Source: Bacteroidota bacterium
Lineage (GTDB): Bacteria > Bacteroidota > Bacteroidia > 2-12-FULL-35-15
DNA length: 64,000 bases
Assembly: GCA_017303895.1 (NCBI GenBank)
Contig: JAFLBF010000012.1
Span: 1 to 64,000, forward strand
Reading direction: 5' to 3'
In this document: positions 1-8,932 of the stretch, in pieces
How positions within the stretch are numbered: position 1 is the first letter of the stretch
How the letters are laid out: every line of letters starts with the position of its first letter
The notes under the pieces: model-generated
What the model was told of the DNA's origin: nothing
The model's database searches: none
Seen by the model: the letters and a program-made list of their open reading frames with translations, nothing else
Position numbers and translations under genes: made by a program

Positions 1-380
1 CCGGCACGCACTTTTGTCTTTTTGTTGCTCTTTAATTCATTGTACATTTTTTTACTTACAATAAATCCGGGCAACACATCGCTCAACTCATCATCATTAG
101 AATTAATTGGAAAGGAGAAGATGATATTGATCGCATTTTCTAAAGCTGATTTAAGGATCAAGAATGTTCCTTTATCATCATACTTATTCTTTTTATTCCA
201 GGTGATCTTCATTGGATATGCCAATGAAGTAAGTGTTACCGTTTGATCAACCGGGCCATCATACTCTGCTAATTTATAAACCAGGGTTTGACCTTCTTTG
301 ATCTTAACCGGCTCTTGCGCCAAAGCAACAGTGCAGATCAATAATGCAACGAATGTTGATACGAATTTTATCTTTTTCAT
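1..380 (-). CDS. Secreted protein of unknown function (3' end outside window)
   Basis: Reading on the minus strand from ATG at 380, an open frame of 126 codons runs off the left edge, so the C-terminus is missing. The first 22 residues form a clear Sec signal peptide (MKKIKF, hydrophobic core, ending ALAQ before EPVK). The mature part is polar and probably beta-rich (segments such as VTLTSLAYPMKITWNKK). I do not recognise a family. It lies 8 bases upstream of nothing else on its strand: the ugd stop is at 389, so it may be read through from ugd. Function unknown; export to the periplasm or surface is the only supported statement. Confidence 0.7.
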   Translation of the reverse strand, partial: MKKIKFVSTFVALLICTVALAQEPVKIKEGQTLVYKLAEYDGPVDQTVTLTSLAYPMKITWNKKNKYDDKGTFLILKSALENAINIIFSFPINSNDDELSDVLPGFIVSKKMYNELKSNKKTKVRA

Positions 381-388
381 AGTATAAA

Positions 389-1699
389 TTATTTAACTGT
401 TTCTCTACCAATGCTGGAATAAAAATATCCCAATTCTCTCATTTGTTGTATCCCATAAAGATTACGTCCATCGAAGATGGCTTTGTTCTTTAATAAAGAA
501 GTTACTTTATCAAAATCCGGAGTGCGGAACAAGCTCCACTCTGTTGCGATCAATAATGCATCTGCATCACGCAATGCATCGTATTCATCCATCGCATACG
601 TGATCTTGTCGCCAATTAAATTTCGAACATTGTTCATTGCTTCAGGATCATAAGCAGCAACTGTTGCGCCTGCTTTTGTTAATTCATCAATGATGTATAA
701 TGCAGGAGCTTCGCGAATATCATCTGTATCAGGCTTAAATGCCAATCCCCATAGAGCAATCTTTTTCCCTTTCAGATCGTTATTGAAATACGACTTAATT
801 TTTGGAACGATGATGGTCTTTTGTTTTTCATTGATATCCATTACCGAATCCAGGATCTTAAAATCATACTTTACTTCAGATGCAGATTTAGCCAGCGCTT
901 GAACATCTTTTGGAAAGCAGCTTCCGCCATAACCAATTCCCGGGAATAAGAAACGTTTACCAATGCGATCATCGCTACCAATACCGATACGAACCGAATC
1001 TACATCCGCACCTAATAGTTCGCATAAATTAGCGATCTCATTCATAAAGGTGATCTTCGTGGCAAGAAATGCATTCGCTGCATATTTTGTTAATTCAGCA
1101 GATTTTTCATCCATGAAGATGATCGGATTACCTTGACGGACATATGGCTTGTATAATTCTTCCATGATCTTTCTTGCTTTATCGGAACTTGTTCCAATAA
1201 CCACACGATCAGGTTTCAAGAAATCATCTACTGCAAAACCTTCACGTAAAAACTCCGGGTTAGAAACTACATCAAATTCAACTTTAGCATTCTTAGCCAT
1301 CGCTTCACGTACTTTATCCGCAGTACCTACAGGCACCGTGCTCTTATCAACGATCACTTTGTAATCTTTGATGATTTTGCCTAGATCATTCGCTACACCA
1401 AGGATATAGCTAAGGTCAGCCGAACCATCTTCCCCCGGAGGAGTTGGCAATGCCAAAAAGATGATCTTGGCATTTTCAATGGCATCGGCTAATTTCGTGG
1501 TAAATGTCAAACGACCTTGTTTGATGTTTCTTTCAAACAATACATCCAAATGTGGTTCATAAATAGGCACGATGCCTGATTGCATCTTCTTCACTTTGTC
1601 TTCATTGATATCAACACAGATAACATGATTTCCTGTTTCTGCTAAACAAGTACCGGTCACCAAACCAACATAACCTGTTCCTACAACTGCTATATTCAT
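389..1699 (-). CDS. ugd: UDP-glucose 6-dehydrogenase family (nucleotide-sugar dehydrogenase)
   Basis: 436 residues, full length for the UDP-glucose/GDP-mannose dehydrogenase family, which oxidises the C6 alcohol of a nucleotide sugar to a uronate in two NAD+-dependent steps. The N-terminal Rossmann motif GTGYVG is at 7-12 with the NAD-ribose Asp at 30. The catalytic cysteine is in GGSCFPKD (C261) and K205 in ELTKYAANAF fits the conserved lysine. The C-terminal UDP-binding third is present (WGLAFKPDTDDIREAP). It follows a DegT aminotransferase with a 15-base gap, so both probably make a uronate-derived or amino sugar for surface glycans. Substrate (UDP-Glc, UDP-GlcNAc or another) cannot be decided from sequence alone. 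Confidence 0.93.
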   Translation of the reverse strand: MNIAVVGTGYVGLVTGTCLAETGNHVICVDINEDKVKKMQSGIVPIYEPHLDVLFERNIKQGRLTFTTKLADAIENAKIIFLALPTPPGEDGSADLSYILGVANDLGKIIKDYKVIVDKSTVPVGTADKVREAMAKNAKVEFDVVSNPEFLREGFAVDDFLKPDRVVIGTSSDKARKIMEELYKPYVRQGNPIIFMDEKSAELTKYAANAFLATKITFMNEIANLCELLGADVDSVRIGIGSDDRIGKRFLFPGIGYGGSCFPKDVQALAKSASEVKYDFKILDSVMDINEKQKTIIVPKIKSYFNNDLKGKKIALWGLAFKPDTDDIREAPALYIIDELTKAGATVAAYDPEAMNNVRNLIGDKITYAMDEYDALRDADALLIATEWSLFRTPDFDKVTSLLKNKAIFDGRNLYGIQQMRELGYFYSSIGRETVK

Positions 1700-1714
1700 A
1701 TAAAAAAATTAAGA

Positions 1715-2857
1715 TTATCGATTAACAAATTCTAAAACACTGGTAGTAATATATTTCAATGTTTCCTCATCCAACTCCGTATGCATAGGAAGAGAAACAA
1801 CGCAAGCACATAATTTTTCAGTAACAGGAAAATCACCTTCCTTGTAACGTGGATCCAAATATGCTTTTTGCAAATGCAATGGTATCGGATAATAGATCAT
1901 AGCCGGAATATCCTTGCCCGCTAAATATTCACGCAAAGCCGTACGATCAACACCATTTAATTGCAAAGTATATTGATGAAATACATGGTTGGAGAATTTA
2001 GCACGGGCAGGCGTTTTTAATTTTGGATTATTCGCAAATGCTTTATCGTAGTAGTCTGCTGCTTTATTTCTTGCTTTTGCATAATTATCCAGATCACGCA
2101 GTTTTATACGCAGGATAGCCGCTTGAATACTATCCAGACGTGAATTTACACCAATAGAATCATGTACATACTGAACCGATTGACCATGATTAGCGATCAT
2201 TCTGATCTTAGCAGCCAAAGCATCATCATTGGTAAAAATAGCACCACCATCACCATAACATCCTAAATTCTTAGAAGGGAAAAAAGAAGTACAACCGATC
2301 GTACCAATAGTACCGGCTTTCTTCTTTGAACCATCTGCACTGTAGTACTCAGCACCAATAGCTTGAGCTGTATCTTCGATCACATACAAATTATGCTTTT
2401 TAGCTAAAGCCATGATCTTATCCATATCAGCACATTGACCAAATAAATGAACGGGCACAATGGCTTTTGTTTTAGGTGTGATAGCCTTTTCAATAGCAGC
2501 CACATCAATATCAAATGTGTCTGGAACAACATCCACCAACACAGGCTTTAATCCTAACAAACCGATCACCTCAGCTGTAGCAACATATGTAAAATCGGCC
2601 GTGATCACTTCATCACCCGGCTTCAGATCCAATGCCATCATCGCAATCTGTAAGGCATCCGTACCATTTGCGCAAGGAATAACATGTTTTACACCCAAAT
2701 ACGTTTCCAATTCTTTTTGAAACTCTTTTACTTCAGGACCGTTAATAAAAGCTGTATTATTCAACACATTCTGAATGGCAGCATCTACTTCTGTTTTTAT
2801 TTTTTCATATTGACTTTTCAAGTCAACCATTTGAATTTTTTTGGCGATCTTTTCCAT
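1715..2857 (-). CDS. DegT/DnrJ/EryC1 family sugar aminotransferase
   Basis: 380-residue PLP-dependent aminotransferase of the DegT/DnrJ/EryC1/StrS family, which transfers an amino group from glutamate to a keto sugar nucleotide. The PLP-binding lysine is in SFFPSKNLG (K196), the cofactor-ring Asp is in EDTAQAIGA (D162), and the substrate-side motif NSRLDSIQAAIL is intact. This combination resembles WbpE/WlbC-type enzymes that aminate UDP-3-keto-glucuronate sugars, and the neighbouring nucleotide-sugar dehydrogenase fits that; the exact sugar is inference. ATG at 2857 is the only good start. No exact TAnnTTTG element was found upstream; a TATATTCG variant lies about 30 bases before the start. 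Confidence 0.9.
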   Translation of the reverse strand: MEKIAKKIQMVDLKSQYEKIKTEVDAAIQNVLNNTAFINGPEVKEFQKELETYLGVKHVIPCANGTDALQIAMMALDLKPGDEVITADFTYVATAEVIGLLGLKPVLVDVVPDTFDIDVAAIEKAITPKTKAIVPVHLFGQCADMDKIMALAKKHNLYVIEDTAQAIGAEYYSADGSKKKAGTIGTIGCTSFFPSKNLGCYGDGGAIFTNDDALAAKIRMIANHGQSVQYVHDSIGVNSRLDSIQAAILRIKLRDLDNYAKARNKAADYYDKAFANNPKLKTPARAKFSNHVFHQYTLQLNGVDRTALREYLAGKDIPAMIYYPIPLHLQKAYLDPRYKEGDFPVTEKLCACVVSLPMHTELDEETLKYITTSVLEFVNR

Positions 2858-2969
2858 CTAAAAATATTTCGGTTATAAGAATGCGAATATACATAAAATA
2901 AGGATAAAATCGGGACAATTTTTGGATTAAAACTTCGTTAAAAAATGCTTACATTAGCACGTTTTTTAT

Positions 2970-3722
2970 ATGAAAAAGATATACCTCATTTCCTGTTTCT
3001 GTTTGGCCATTTTTCTTTCGGCAAGATCGCAAGTGAGCGTTAAGGACTCATCCGTTGCAAGCCCAATGATTTCAGCATCTTACGGGTATTATTTTTCTGC
3101 AGGCGACTTAAGTAAACGCTTTGGAAACAACTCTACCCTTCAACTTAGCGTGGATTTCAAATCTAAATACAACTGGATCGTTGGCCTTAACGGAAGCTAT
3201 TTTTTTGGAAAAACAGTTAAAGAAAGCCTATTCGACAGCATCGCCTCTCCTGATGGCTTCATAATTGACAAACTTGGTGGATTTGCAGATATTCGCCTCT
3301 ATGAAAGAGGGTTTACTGCTTCAGCGACCTTAGGCCGTTTGTTCCCATTTAAAAGATCCAATCCAAATTCGGGAATCGTCTTTAATATTGGATTAGGATT
3401 CATACAGCATAAGATACGAATTGAAACCATAGGAAACAACGTTCCACAACTAGATAGCGACTACAAAAAGGGCTATGACCGCCTGACCAATGGCTTTCTT
3501 TTAAGTCAAAACTTAGGCTATATGTATCTAAGCAACAATCGTATTGCCAATTTTTATATTGGATTTGAATGTATGCAAGGATTTACTCAAAACAGACGTA
3601 GCTACAACTTTGACCAAATGAAACAGGATACAGAAAAACGGGTGGATATCCTTTACGGAGGGAAAGTTGCCTGGATACTACCTTTATACAGAAAAGCACC
3701 TAAAGAATTCTATACTTATTAG
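2970..3722 (+). CDS. Putative outer-membrane beta-barrel protein, secreted
   Basis: 250 residues with a signal peptide (MKKIYL, hydrophobic stretch to about residue 20, ARSQ cleavage region). The mature protein alternates polar and aromatic/hydrophobic residues in strands (ISASYGYYFSAGDLS, WIVGLNGSYFFG, GIVFNIGLGFIQH, NLGYMYLSNNR) and ends near KEFYTY, consistent with a small outer-membrane barrel. I recognise no named family. It ends 13 bases before waaA on the same strand, so the two may be co-transcribed and the barrel may have an outer-membrane or LPS-related role; that is inference. Confidence 0.75.
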   Translation: MKKIYLISCFCLAIFLSARSQVSVKDSSVASPMISASYGYYFSAGDLSKRFGNNSTLQLSVDFKSKYNWIVGLNGSYFFGKTVKESLFDSIASPDGFIIDKLGGFADIRLYERGFTASATLGRLFPFKRSNPNSGIVFNIGLGFIQHKIRIETIGNNVPQLDSDYKKGYDRLTNGFLLSQNLGYMYLSNNRIANFYIGFECMQGFTQNRRSYNFDQMKQDTEKRVDILYGGKVAWILPLYRKAPKEFYTY

Positions 3723-3735
3723 GATAAGCTCTTGC

Positions 3736-4980
3736 ATGAATCTTATCTATAACATATCCATTTCCCTCTATAGAATTGCAATCGCTATTAGTTCTCTGTT
3801 CAACAAAAAAGCTCAGCTTTGGATCGATGGAAGAAAAGACATTTTCAATAAACTACAAACAGCCTTTTCAAAAAGCACAACACCTCTTATCTGGATACAT
3901 TGTGCTTCTTTAGGAGAATTTGAACAAGGCAGACCGATGATCGAGGAGATAAAAAGAAAACACCCAAACTACTCCATTCTACTTACTTTTTTCTCACCAT
4001 CGGGTTATGAAGTAAGAAAAAACTATCAAGGAGCAGATCATATTTTTTATCTTCCGATCGACACTCCGGCAAATACCAACAAATTTCTAGACATTGTAAA
4101 ACCGCAGTATGCATTTTTTGTGAAATATGAATTTTGGTTCAATTACCTTAATGCTTTAAAAAGAAGAAAAATCCCCACCTATCTTGTCAGCGGTATTTTC
4201 AGAGATGATCATCATTTTTTCAAACCCTACGGTAAATGGTCGAGAGCACAACTAGCCTGCTTCGATCACTTTTTTGTTCAGAACAAACATTCTGAAGAAC
4301 TACTTCGATCCATAGGTTACACAAACACCACCATCACAGGCGACACGCGCTTTGATAGAGTTTCTGAAATTGCTAAAACAGTAAAACGATTTGACCTCAT
4401 TGAGCAGTTCTGTAAGGATCATCCTGTTTTCATTGCAGGAAGTACATGGAATGAAGACGAACAGATATTAGCTAAAAGCACTATTCTTAGTCAGGGATAT
4501 AAATTAATCATTGCACCACACGAAATTGATAAAAAACACATTGATTCGATCATCCAGCAATTTAAAAACGGTTCACCTGAAACTCAATGCATCCGCTATT
4601 CTGAACTGAGCGAAAAAAACTATTCCCTTGCCAGCATCCTGATCATTGACAATATTGGAATGTTGTCTTCGCTATATCAATACGGTAAAATAGCCTACAT
4701 CGGTGGCGGCTTTGGAAAAGGCATACACAATATTTTGGAAGCAGCCACTTTTGGTTTGCCCGTGATCTTCGGTCCGAATTATCAAAAATTTACAGAAGCC
4801 AAAGAATTGATCGAGCAAAAAGGAGCGTTCAGTATTTCCTCAGAAGCCGGAGTAAACAACATACTCAGCTCCTTAAATAACGAAAGTGCCCTCAAAAATG
4901 CTTCTACTATTGCCAAAAATTATGTAGAGTCGAATACAGGTGCCACTTCAAAGATACTTTCTCATATCCGGTTGAAGTAA
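3736..4980 (+). CDS. waaA: 3-deoxy-D-manno-octulosonic acid (Kdo) transferase
   Basis: 414 residues, normal for WaaA/KdtA, the inner-membrane GT30 enzyme that transfers Kdo from CMP-Kdo to lipid A precursor. An N-terminal membrane anchor (LIYNISISLYRIAIAI) is followed by HCASLGEFEQG (about 55-66), holding the family's catalytic Glu (E61 here). The C-terminal half has TGDTRFDRV, AGSTWNEDE and the CMP-Kdo-binding stretch GGGFGKGIHNILEAA with FGPNYQKFTEA. The frame is open further upstream to 3667, inside the preceding gene, but ATG 3736 gives the correct N-terminus and a 13-base gap. Housekeeping LPS gene. Confidence 0.94.
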   Translation: MNLIYNISISLYRIAIAISSLFNKKAQLWIDGRKDIFNKLQTAFSKSTTPLIWIHCASLGEFEQGRPMIEEIKRKHPNYSILLTFFSPSGYEVRKNYQGADHIFYLPIDTPANTNKFLDIVKPQYAFFVKYEFWFNYLNALKRRKIPTYLVSGIFRDDHHFFKPYGKWSRAQLACFDHFFVQNKHSEELLRSIGYTNTTITGDTRFDRVSEIAKTVKRFDLIEQFCKDHPVFIAGSTWNEDEQILAKSTILSQGYKLIIAPHEIDKKHIDSIIQQFKNGSPETQCIRYSELSEKNYSLASILIIDNIGMLSSLYQYGKIAYIGGGFGKGIHNILEAATFGLPVIFGPNYQKFTEAKELIEQKGAFSISSEAGVNNILSSLNNESALKNASTIAKNYVESNTGATSKILSHIRLK

Positions 4981-5068
4981 TTAACCATCCCCTGCTGAAA
5001 ACCTATTTCGCTTTTTCTTTTCCATATTTTGATTTATCGTATTTTCGATACAAATCAACATCACACTC

Positions 5069-6508
5069 ATGAGCAATAAAAGCAATTCTTCATCACTTTT
5101 AGTGTTAATATCCGTTTTCTTTTTTTGGGGCTTCGTAGCTGCCAGTAACGATATTTTGATCCCTGTATTCAAAGACAAATTGAATCTGGAACAGTGGCAG
5201 TCGCAAATGATCTCCTTTGCATTTTACGTAGCTTATACAGTAGGCTCGCTGATCTATTATTTTGCATCCAAAGCATCGGGTGGTGACATATTGAACAAGA
5301 TCGGCTACAAAAATGGGATCGCATTAGGCTTGAGCATTTCTGCTATGGGTACCTTACTTTTTTATCCTGCAGCACAAACAGCATCATTCCCTTTAATGAT
5401 CTCCGGTTTATTTATTGTTGGATTGGGATTCTCATTGCAACAAACAGCAGCAAATCCTTTAGCTATTGTAATGGGCGACCCTAAAAAAGGGTCGCAACGG
5501 CTTAGTTTGGCCGGAGGCGTCAACAATGTGGGAACAACCATCGGACCATTGCTGGTAAGCTTCGCCATCTTCGGTTCTATTTCATCGGGGAATACCTTAG
5601 CAAGTATAGAAAGTATTAAAACACCTTATTTGATTCTAGGAGCAGCATTCATTATTGTAGCTGTGATCTTTAAATTTTCTTCTATCCCGAATAAACTAGA
5701 ACACATTAATGATGAGCAAGAAACTGCAAACACAAATACAAGAAAGAGCGCATTGAATTACCCTCAACTTATTCTGGGGATGATCGCCATATTTGTTTAT
5801 GTAGGAGTTGAAGTCTCTACTGCCAGTAACTTGCCGGAGTTTATGAAACAAAAATTAAATACTCCAACTGAACAGATCGCTCCATATGTTTCACTTTTCT
5901 GGGCTAGTTTAATGATCGGCCGATGGACCTCATCGGTAGGCGCATTCAACTTAAGTGGAGGATTAAAGTCTATCATGAATTTTCTGATGCCATACATTGC
6001 ATTTGGAGTTTTCCTGGCCGTAAACAAAATTGCAAGTCATGATCTTACACCATTTTATGTATATGCATTTGTGATCATTGCATTGATCATTGCTGATATA
6101 TTAAGTAAAGGTAATCCAGCCCGTCAGTTATTGATCTTTTCATTCGCAGGTATCACTGCTTTATTTATAGGAATGCTGTCATCAGGAATGGTAAGTGTAT
6201 ACGCATTCATCAGTGTAGGATTATTTTGCAGTACACTATGGCCTTGCATTTTTACTTTGGCCATAGCCGGTTTAGGGAAACACACCAATGAAGGCTCCAG
6301 CTTTTTGATCATGATGATCATGGGTGGAGGATTCATCAGTTTATTACAAGGAGTGGTTGCCTCTGATAATATTTTAGGGATCCAGTGGAGCTATCTGGTG
6401 GGCGTTGCCTGCTTTGCATACCTGGCATTTTATGCATGGAAAGTAACCCGGATATTAAAAGATCAGGGAATCGATTATGACAAGCCAAGCGGGAATGGCG
6501 GACATTAA
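5069..6508 (+). CDS. FucP/GluP-type sugar MFS transporter
   Basis: 479 residues with about 12 hydrophobic segments, a major facilitator of the fucose/glucose/galactose:proton symporter family. Family-like motifs are FFFWGFVAASNDILIPV in helix 1 and GLGFSLQQTAANPLAI before the middle of the N-terminal half; the corresponding GVNNVGTTIGPLL follows. Substrate is probably a hexose or deoxyhexose. It stands alone between waaA and a convergent gene and is closed by a strong bidirectional terminator at 6511-6531. Confidence 0.88.
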   Translation: MSNKSNSSSLLVLISVFFFWGFVAASNDILIPVFKDKLNLEQWQSQMISFAFYVAYTVGSLIYYFASKASGGDILNKIGYKNGIALGLSISAMGTLLFYPAAQTASFPLMISGLFIVGLGFSLQQTAANPLAIVMGDPKKGSQRLSLAGGVNNVGTTIGPLLVSFAIFGSISSGNTLASIESIKTPYLILGAAFIIVAVIFKFSSIPNKLEHINDEQETANTNTRKSALNYPQLILGMIAIFVYVGVEVSTASNLPEFMKQKLNTPTEQIAPYVSLFWASLMIGRWTSSVGAFNLSGGLKSIMNFLMPYIAFGVFLAVNKIASHDLTPFYVYAFVIIALIIADILSKGNPARQLLIFSFAGITALFIGMLSSGMVSVYAFISVGLFCSTLWPCIFTLAIAGLGKHTNEGSSFLIMMIMGGGFISLLQGVVASDNILGIQWSYLVGVACFAYLAFYAWKVTRILKDQGIDYDKPSGNGGH

Positions 6509-6510
6509 AA

Positions 6511-6536
6511 AAGGCGGGCATAGCCCGCCTTTTTTA
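6511..6536. terminator. Bidirectional rho-independent terminator
   Basis: GC-rich hairpin with arms GGCGGGC (6513-6519) and GCCCGCC (6523-6529), a three-base loop, and A-runs on one side and T-runs on the other. It sits between the stops of the converging sugar transporter and the secreted protein gene at 6537, so it can stop transcription from both. Confidence 0.9.
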
Positions 6537-8135
6537 TTACTTAATATCAATTGAAAAGAGAATATTCTTTTTCTTTTTACGCTCTACATCGATCAAATTA
6601 TTATTTCTTCCATCAATAAAGTCACGAATATAAAAATTGGTCTCGAACAACTTTACATCCGCCAAATTATACTTTCTGATCATTCCTGTTTCATTGATAT
6701 TCAAACCTACTAGAAAACCACCCGCGTTATTCATGTGTGTGCGAGGGGCCTCATTCTCCGGCAGATCAAAGTTTTCAATATGATCGATATAAAACAAATG
6801 CACATCGTTTCCAATTGCATAAGAATTGATAGATAAGCCACTTCCGGAAGCATCATTACTTCTTTGGCGTTTGGGGATCTTTTTCACCCAAGCTAATTTT
6901 CCATTCGCATCAATATTCATTACAAAAATATCATTTGCAAAAGTTTTATATGTAGTCGTTGTGGTTTTGCCATTATAGTGCGTATACACTTCTACCCAAT
7001 ATTGTTCAGCAATGATAGTGGAGGATCCATTTTGCATAGCATAGATATCACGTATCCTCAAATTATTGATCCCTAACTCTTTGGTTTCATCGTCTTTATT
7101 CTTTTTCTCTTTCTTCTCAATCTTTTCTTTTTGGCGATCGGTCATATAGGATTTGATCACATCAGAAGGGATCTCGTAATATCCTCCAAGTAGTTTTGAA
7201 ATGGTTCCATTTGCTACATCTAACTTTACCATATAAGCTCCATCTGTAGGAGAATTAACACCTTTGGAATAAAATCCTGCTACCACTATATTGTGATTTA
7301 CATCTTCATAGATGTAAGTATCTTCCGGAAAATAATTCTCTAACTTGATCTCAACAATTTTGGGTTGAGCCTGTCCCTTTTCAAAGACAAGTACTTCATA
7401 GTGATAGTTTGGTTTTTTATCTTTTGTTGCTTCTTTTTTACGATCATCTTCGTAAACCTTTATCATCTGATAATATTTTCCATCATCGCCCAATGTTGAA
7501 CTTTCGAAATTCATTTTCGCTTCCGTATAAGGCATTTTAAATTCATCACCCCACAGCTTATTTAAATTCTCATCATATACATAGATCCCAACTATGTGAG
7601 TATTAAGCTTATCGTTTCGTTCGGCAGCAACGAGTGTATAGTTGTAGGCTATCTTCGATCTGTCTTCAGAAATCCTACTGGTATGTATTCCCCATGTAAC
7701 TTTATCGGAAGATGTATATAGCTTGATGGGTTCTCCCACAACATCTAATTTTTCAGGAGAAAATTCAATCGCAGAGATCCCCTCCGTTTTTGTTTCTTTA
7801 TATACTTCTCTAACAAAGACATAGGTTTTCTCCTTCATCTTATAGATCCAATCCAGACTTACTTTGGGATTGGTAAACTTTGATTTAATGTCAACCGTAT
7901 TTTGTTTTTGAAACTCCAACTCTTTTGAAAACAACTGAAAATTAACTGACTCTAAACCATCTTCATTGATCTGAACAATACCATTTGCGCCATAAGGAAT
8001 CGCTTTATATAAACGATGACCTTTCGGTGATTCAAATTCGGCCGAATGACGAATAGTATACGGACCTGTTGTTTGTCCGAATAAAGTTATTGGAAGCGAA
8101 GAAGCTGCAATAAATAGTTTAAATAGCTGTTTCAT
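6537..8135 (-). CDS. Secreted propeller-like protein of unknown function (paralogue A)
   Basis: 532 residues from ATG 8135. A signal peptide (MKQLFKLFIAASSLPITLFGQ) precedes a long beta-rich region with repeated blocks of the type 'D-x-N-x-N-K-L-W' and 'ANGKLAWVKKIPK', suggestive of a beta-propeller. A lysine/glutamate-rich stretch lies near residues 335-350. No family name is recognised. It aligns by eye with the protein at 11040-12581 over several blocks, so they appear to be diverged paralogues. The frame is open 12 codons further upstream to a TTG at 8171, but that lies within a terminator hairpin, so ATG 8135 is preferred. Confidence 0.75.
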   Translation of the reverse strand: MKQLFKLFIAASSLPITLFGQTTGPYTIRHSAEFESPKGHRLYKAIPYGANGIVQINEDGLESVNFQLFSKELEFQKQNTVDIKSKFTNPKVSLDWIYKMKEKTYVFVREVYKETKTEGISAIEFSPEKLDVVGEPIKLYTSSDKVTWGIHTSRISEDRSKIAYNYTLVAAERNDKLNTHIVGIYVYDENLNKLWGDEFKMPYTEAKMNFESSTLGDDGKYYQMIKVYEDDRKKEATKDKKPNYHYEVLVFEKGQAQPKIVEIKLENYFPEDTYIYEDVNHNIVVAGFYSKGVNSPTDGAYMVKLDVANGTISKLLGGYYEIPSDVIKSYMTDRQKEKIEKKEKKNKDDETKELGINNLRIRDIYAMQNGSSTIIAEQYWVEVYTHYNGKTTTTTYKTFANDIFVMNIDANGKLAWVKKIPKRQRSNDASGSGLSINSYAIGNDVHLFYIDHIENFDLPENEAPRTHMNNAGGFLVGLNINETGMIRKYNLADVKLFETNFYIRDFIDGRNNNLIDVERKKKKNILFSIDIK

Positions 8136-8154
8136 AATTTGATTTTGGTGCAAT

Positions 8155-8188
8155 GTAAAAAAAAATCCCAAGCGAAATCGCTTGGGAT
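8155..8188 (-). terminator. Rho-independent terminator after the gene at 8210
   Basis: Perfect 10-bp hairpin (8165-8174 pairing with 8179-8188, loop AAAT) followed on the minus strand by a run of nine T's. It closes the small secreted protein gene at 8210-8836 and lies only 20 bases before the ATG of the next gene at 8135. Confidence 0.88.
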
Positions 8189-8209
8189 CTATATATAACA
8201 GGAAAACTA

Positions 8210-8836
8210 TTACTTTTTAGGTTTCAAAGCTTTTGCCATTTTACCACCCACCATTTTGCCTGCTTTAGCAAAACATTCTTTGATACGGTTAGAAGGGTCA
8301 AAGTCCCAATCATTATCATTAACAACCACACCTTGAACGTTGTTCAAAAATGCTTTCGCCATTACCTTACCTGTAGCTGTTTCAACGAAAGAAACTTCAA
8401 AATCACAATAAGGATTTACCTTCATTGCGAAAGAATTAAATCCCGGCTCTAACATTACTGTTTTAACTACGATAGTGTATTTTGCATCTTTTTGATTTTT
8501 TGCAGCAGAAGCATTTGTTTTTCCTTTGAACAACATCTTATTGATCAATTCTTCAAACATTGGCTCATAAACAGCAGAACGGCTATTCACCCACTTCTCT
8601 GCCCAACGATCACCTTTTCCCGGTTGCTTTTTGTTGTAAGCATCAATCTTTTCAGCTTTATAATCTGCCTCAGCCTTTTTACCTACCATCATTCCATCAT
8701 ATACATATTCGATGTTAAATTTTGTCTCACCAGCAAGAAAAGACAATGATTCATCTCCTTCAGTAAATTTTTGAGCCTTTGCAGTCATTGCTGTAACAGC
8801 AATAAAACCTGCGATCAATAACATTTTTGCTTTCAT
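8210..8836 (-). CDS. Secreted protein of unknown function
   Basis: 208 residues from ATG 8836. Signal peptide MKAKMLLIAGFIAVTAMTAKAQ is followed by a mature protein containing KYTIVVKTVMLEPGFNSFAMK and PYCDFEVSFVETATGKVMAKAFL, a beta-rich pattern, and a basic, glycine-containing C-terminus (GKMVGGKMAKALKPKK). I do not recognise the family. A TATATTTG -7 element lies at 8864-8871 and a strong terminator at 8155-8188, so the gene is an independent transcription unit. The frame opens ten codons upstream without an ATG; the TTG-type start there would spoil the signal peptide. Confidence 0.8.
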   Translation of the reverse strand: MKAKMLLIAGFIAVTAMTAKAQKFTEGDESLSFLAGETKFNIEYVYDGMMVGKKAEADYKAEKIDAYNKKQPGKGDRWAEKWVNSRSAVYEPMFEELINKMLFKGKTNASAAKNQKDAKYTIVVKTVMLEPGFNSFAMKVNPYCDFEVSFVETATGKVMAKAFLNNVQGVVVNDNDWDFDPSNRIKECFAKAGKMVGGKMAKALKPKK

Positions 8837-8863
8837 TTTATTTAGTTTTAGTTTGTTCTTGTA

Positions 8864-8871
8864 CAAATATA
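8864..8871 (-). promoter_or_regulatory. Bacteroidota -7 promoter element
   Basis: TATATTTG on the minus strand matches the TAnnTTTG consensus, 27 bases before the ATG at 8836. No good -33 TTTG is visible at the usual spacing. Confidence 0.5.
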
Positions 8872-8932
8872 AAATAATTAGGTTCTATATGGAAATTTTC
8901 ATCAAATAGATTTCTTCTAACCCAAACCGTGC

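Noticed and set aside
389-1699. Long plus-strand open frames inside ugd and similar frames in other genes
   Set aside because: They run opposite to genes with intact catalytic motifs and encode no recognisable protein.
2858-2969. Promoter for the beta-barrel gene at 2970
   Set aside because: Only poor matches (TACATTAG with TTTTTGG at too long a spacing) are seen, not enough to call.
5030-5060. Short inverted repeat TATCG/CGATA before the sugar transporter
   Set aside because: Five-base arms are expected by chance in AT-rich sequence.
8136-8171. N-terminal extension of the secreted protein at 6537 to TTG 8171
   Set aside because: The region holds a terminator hairpin and the extension would put a hydrophilic leader in front of a good signal peptide.
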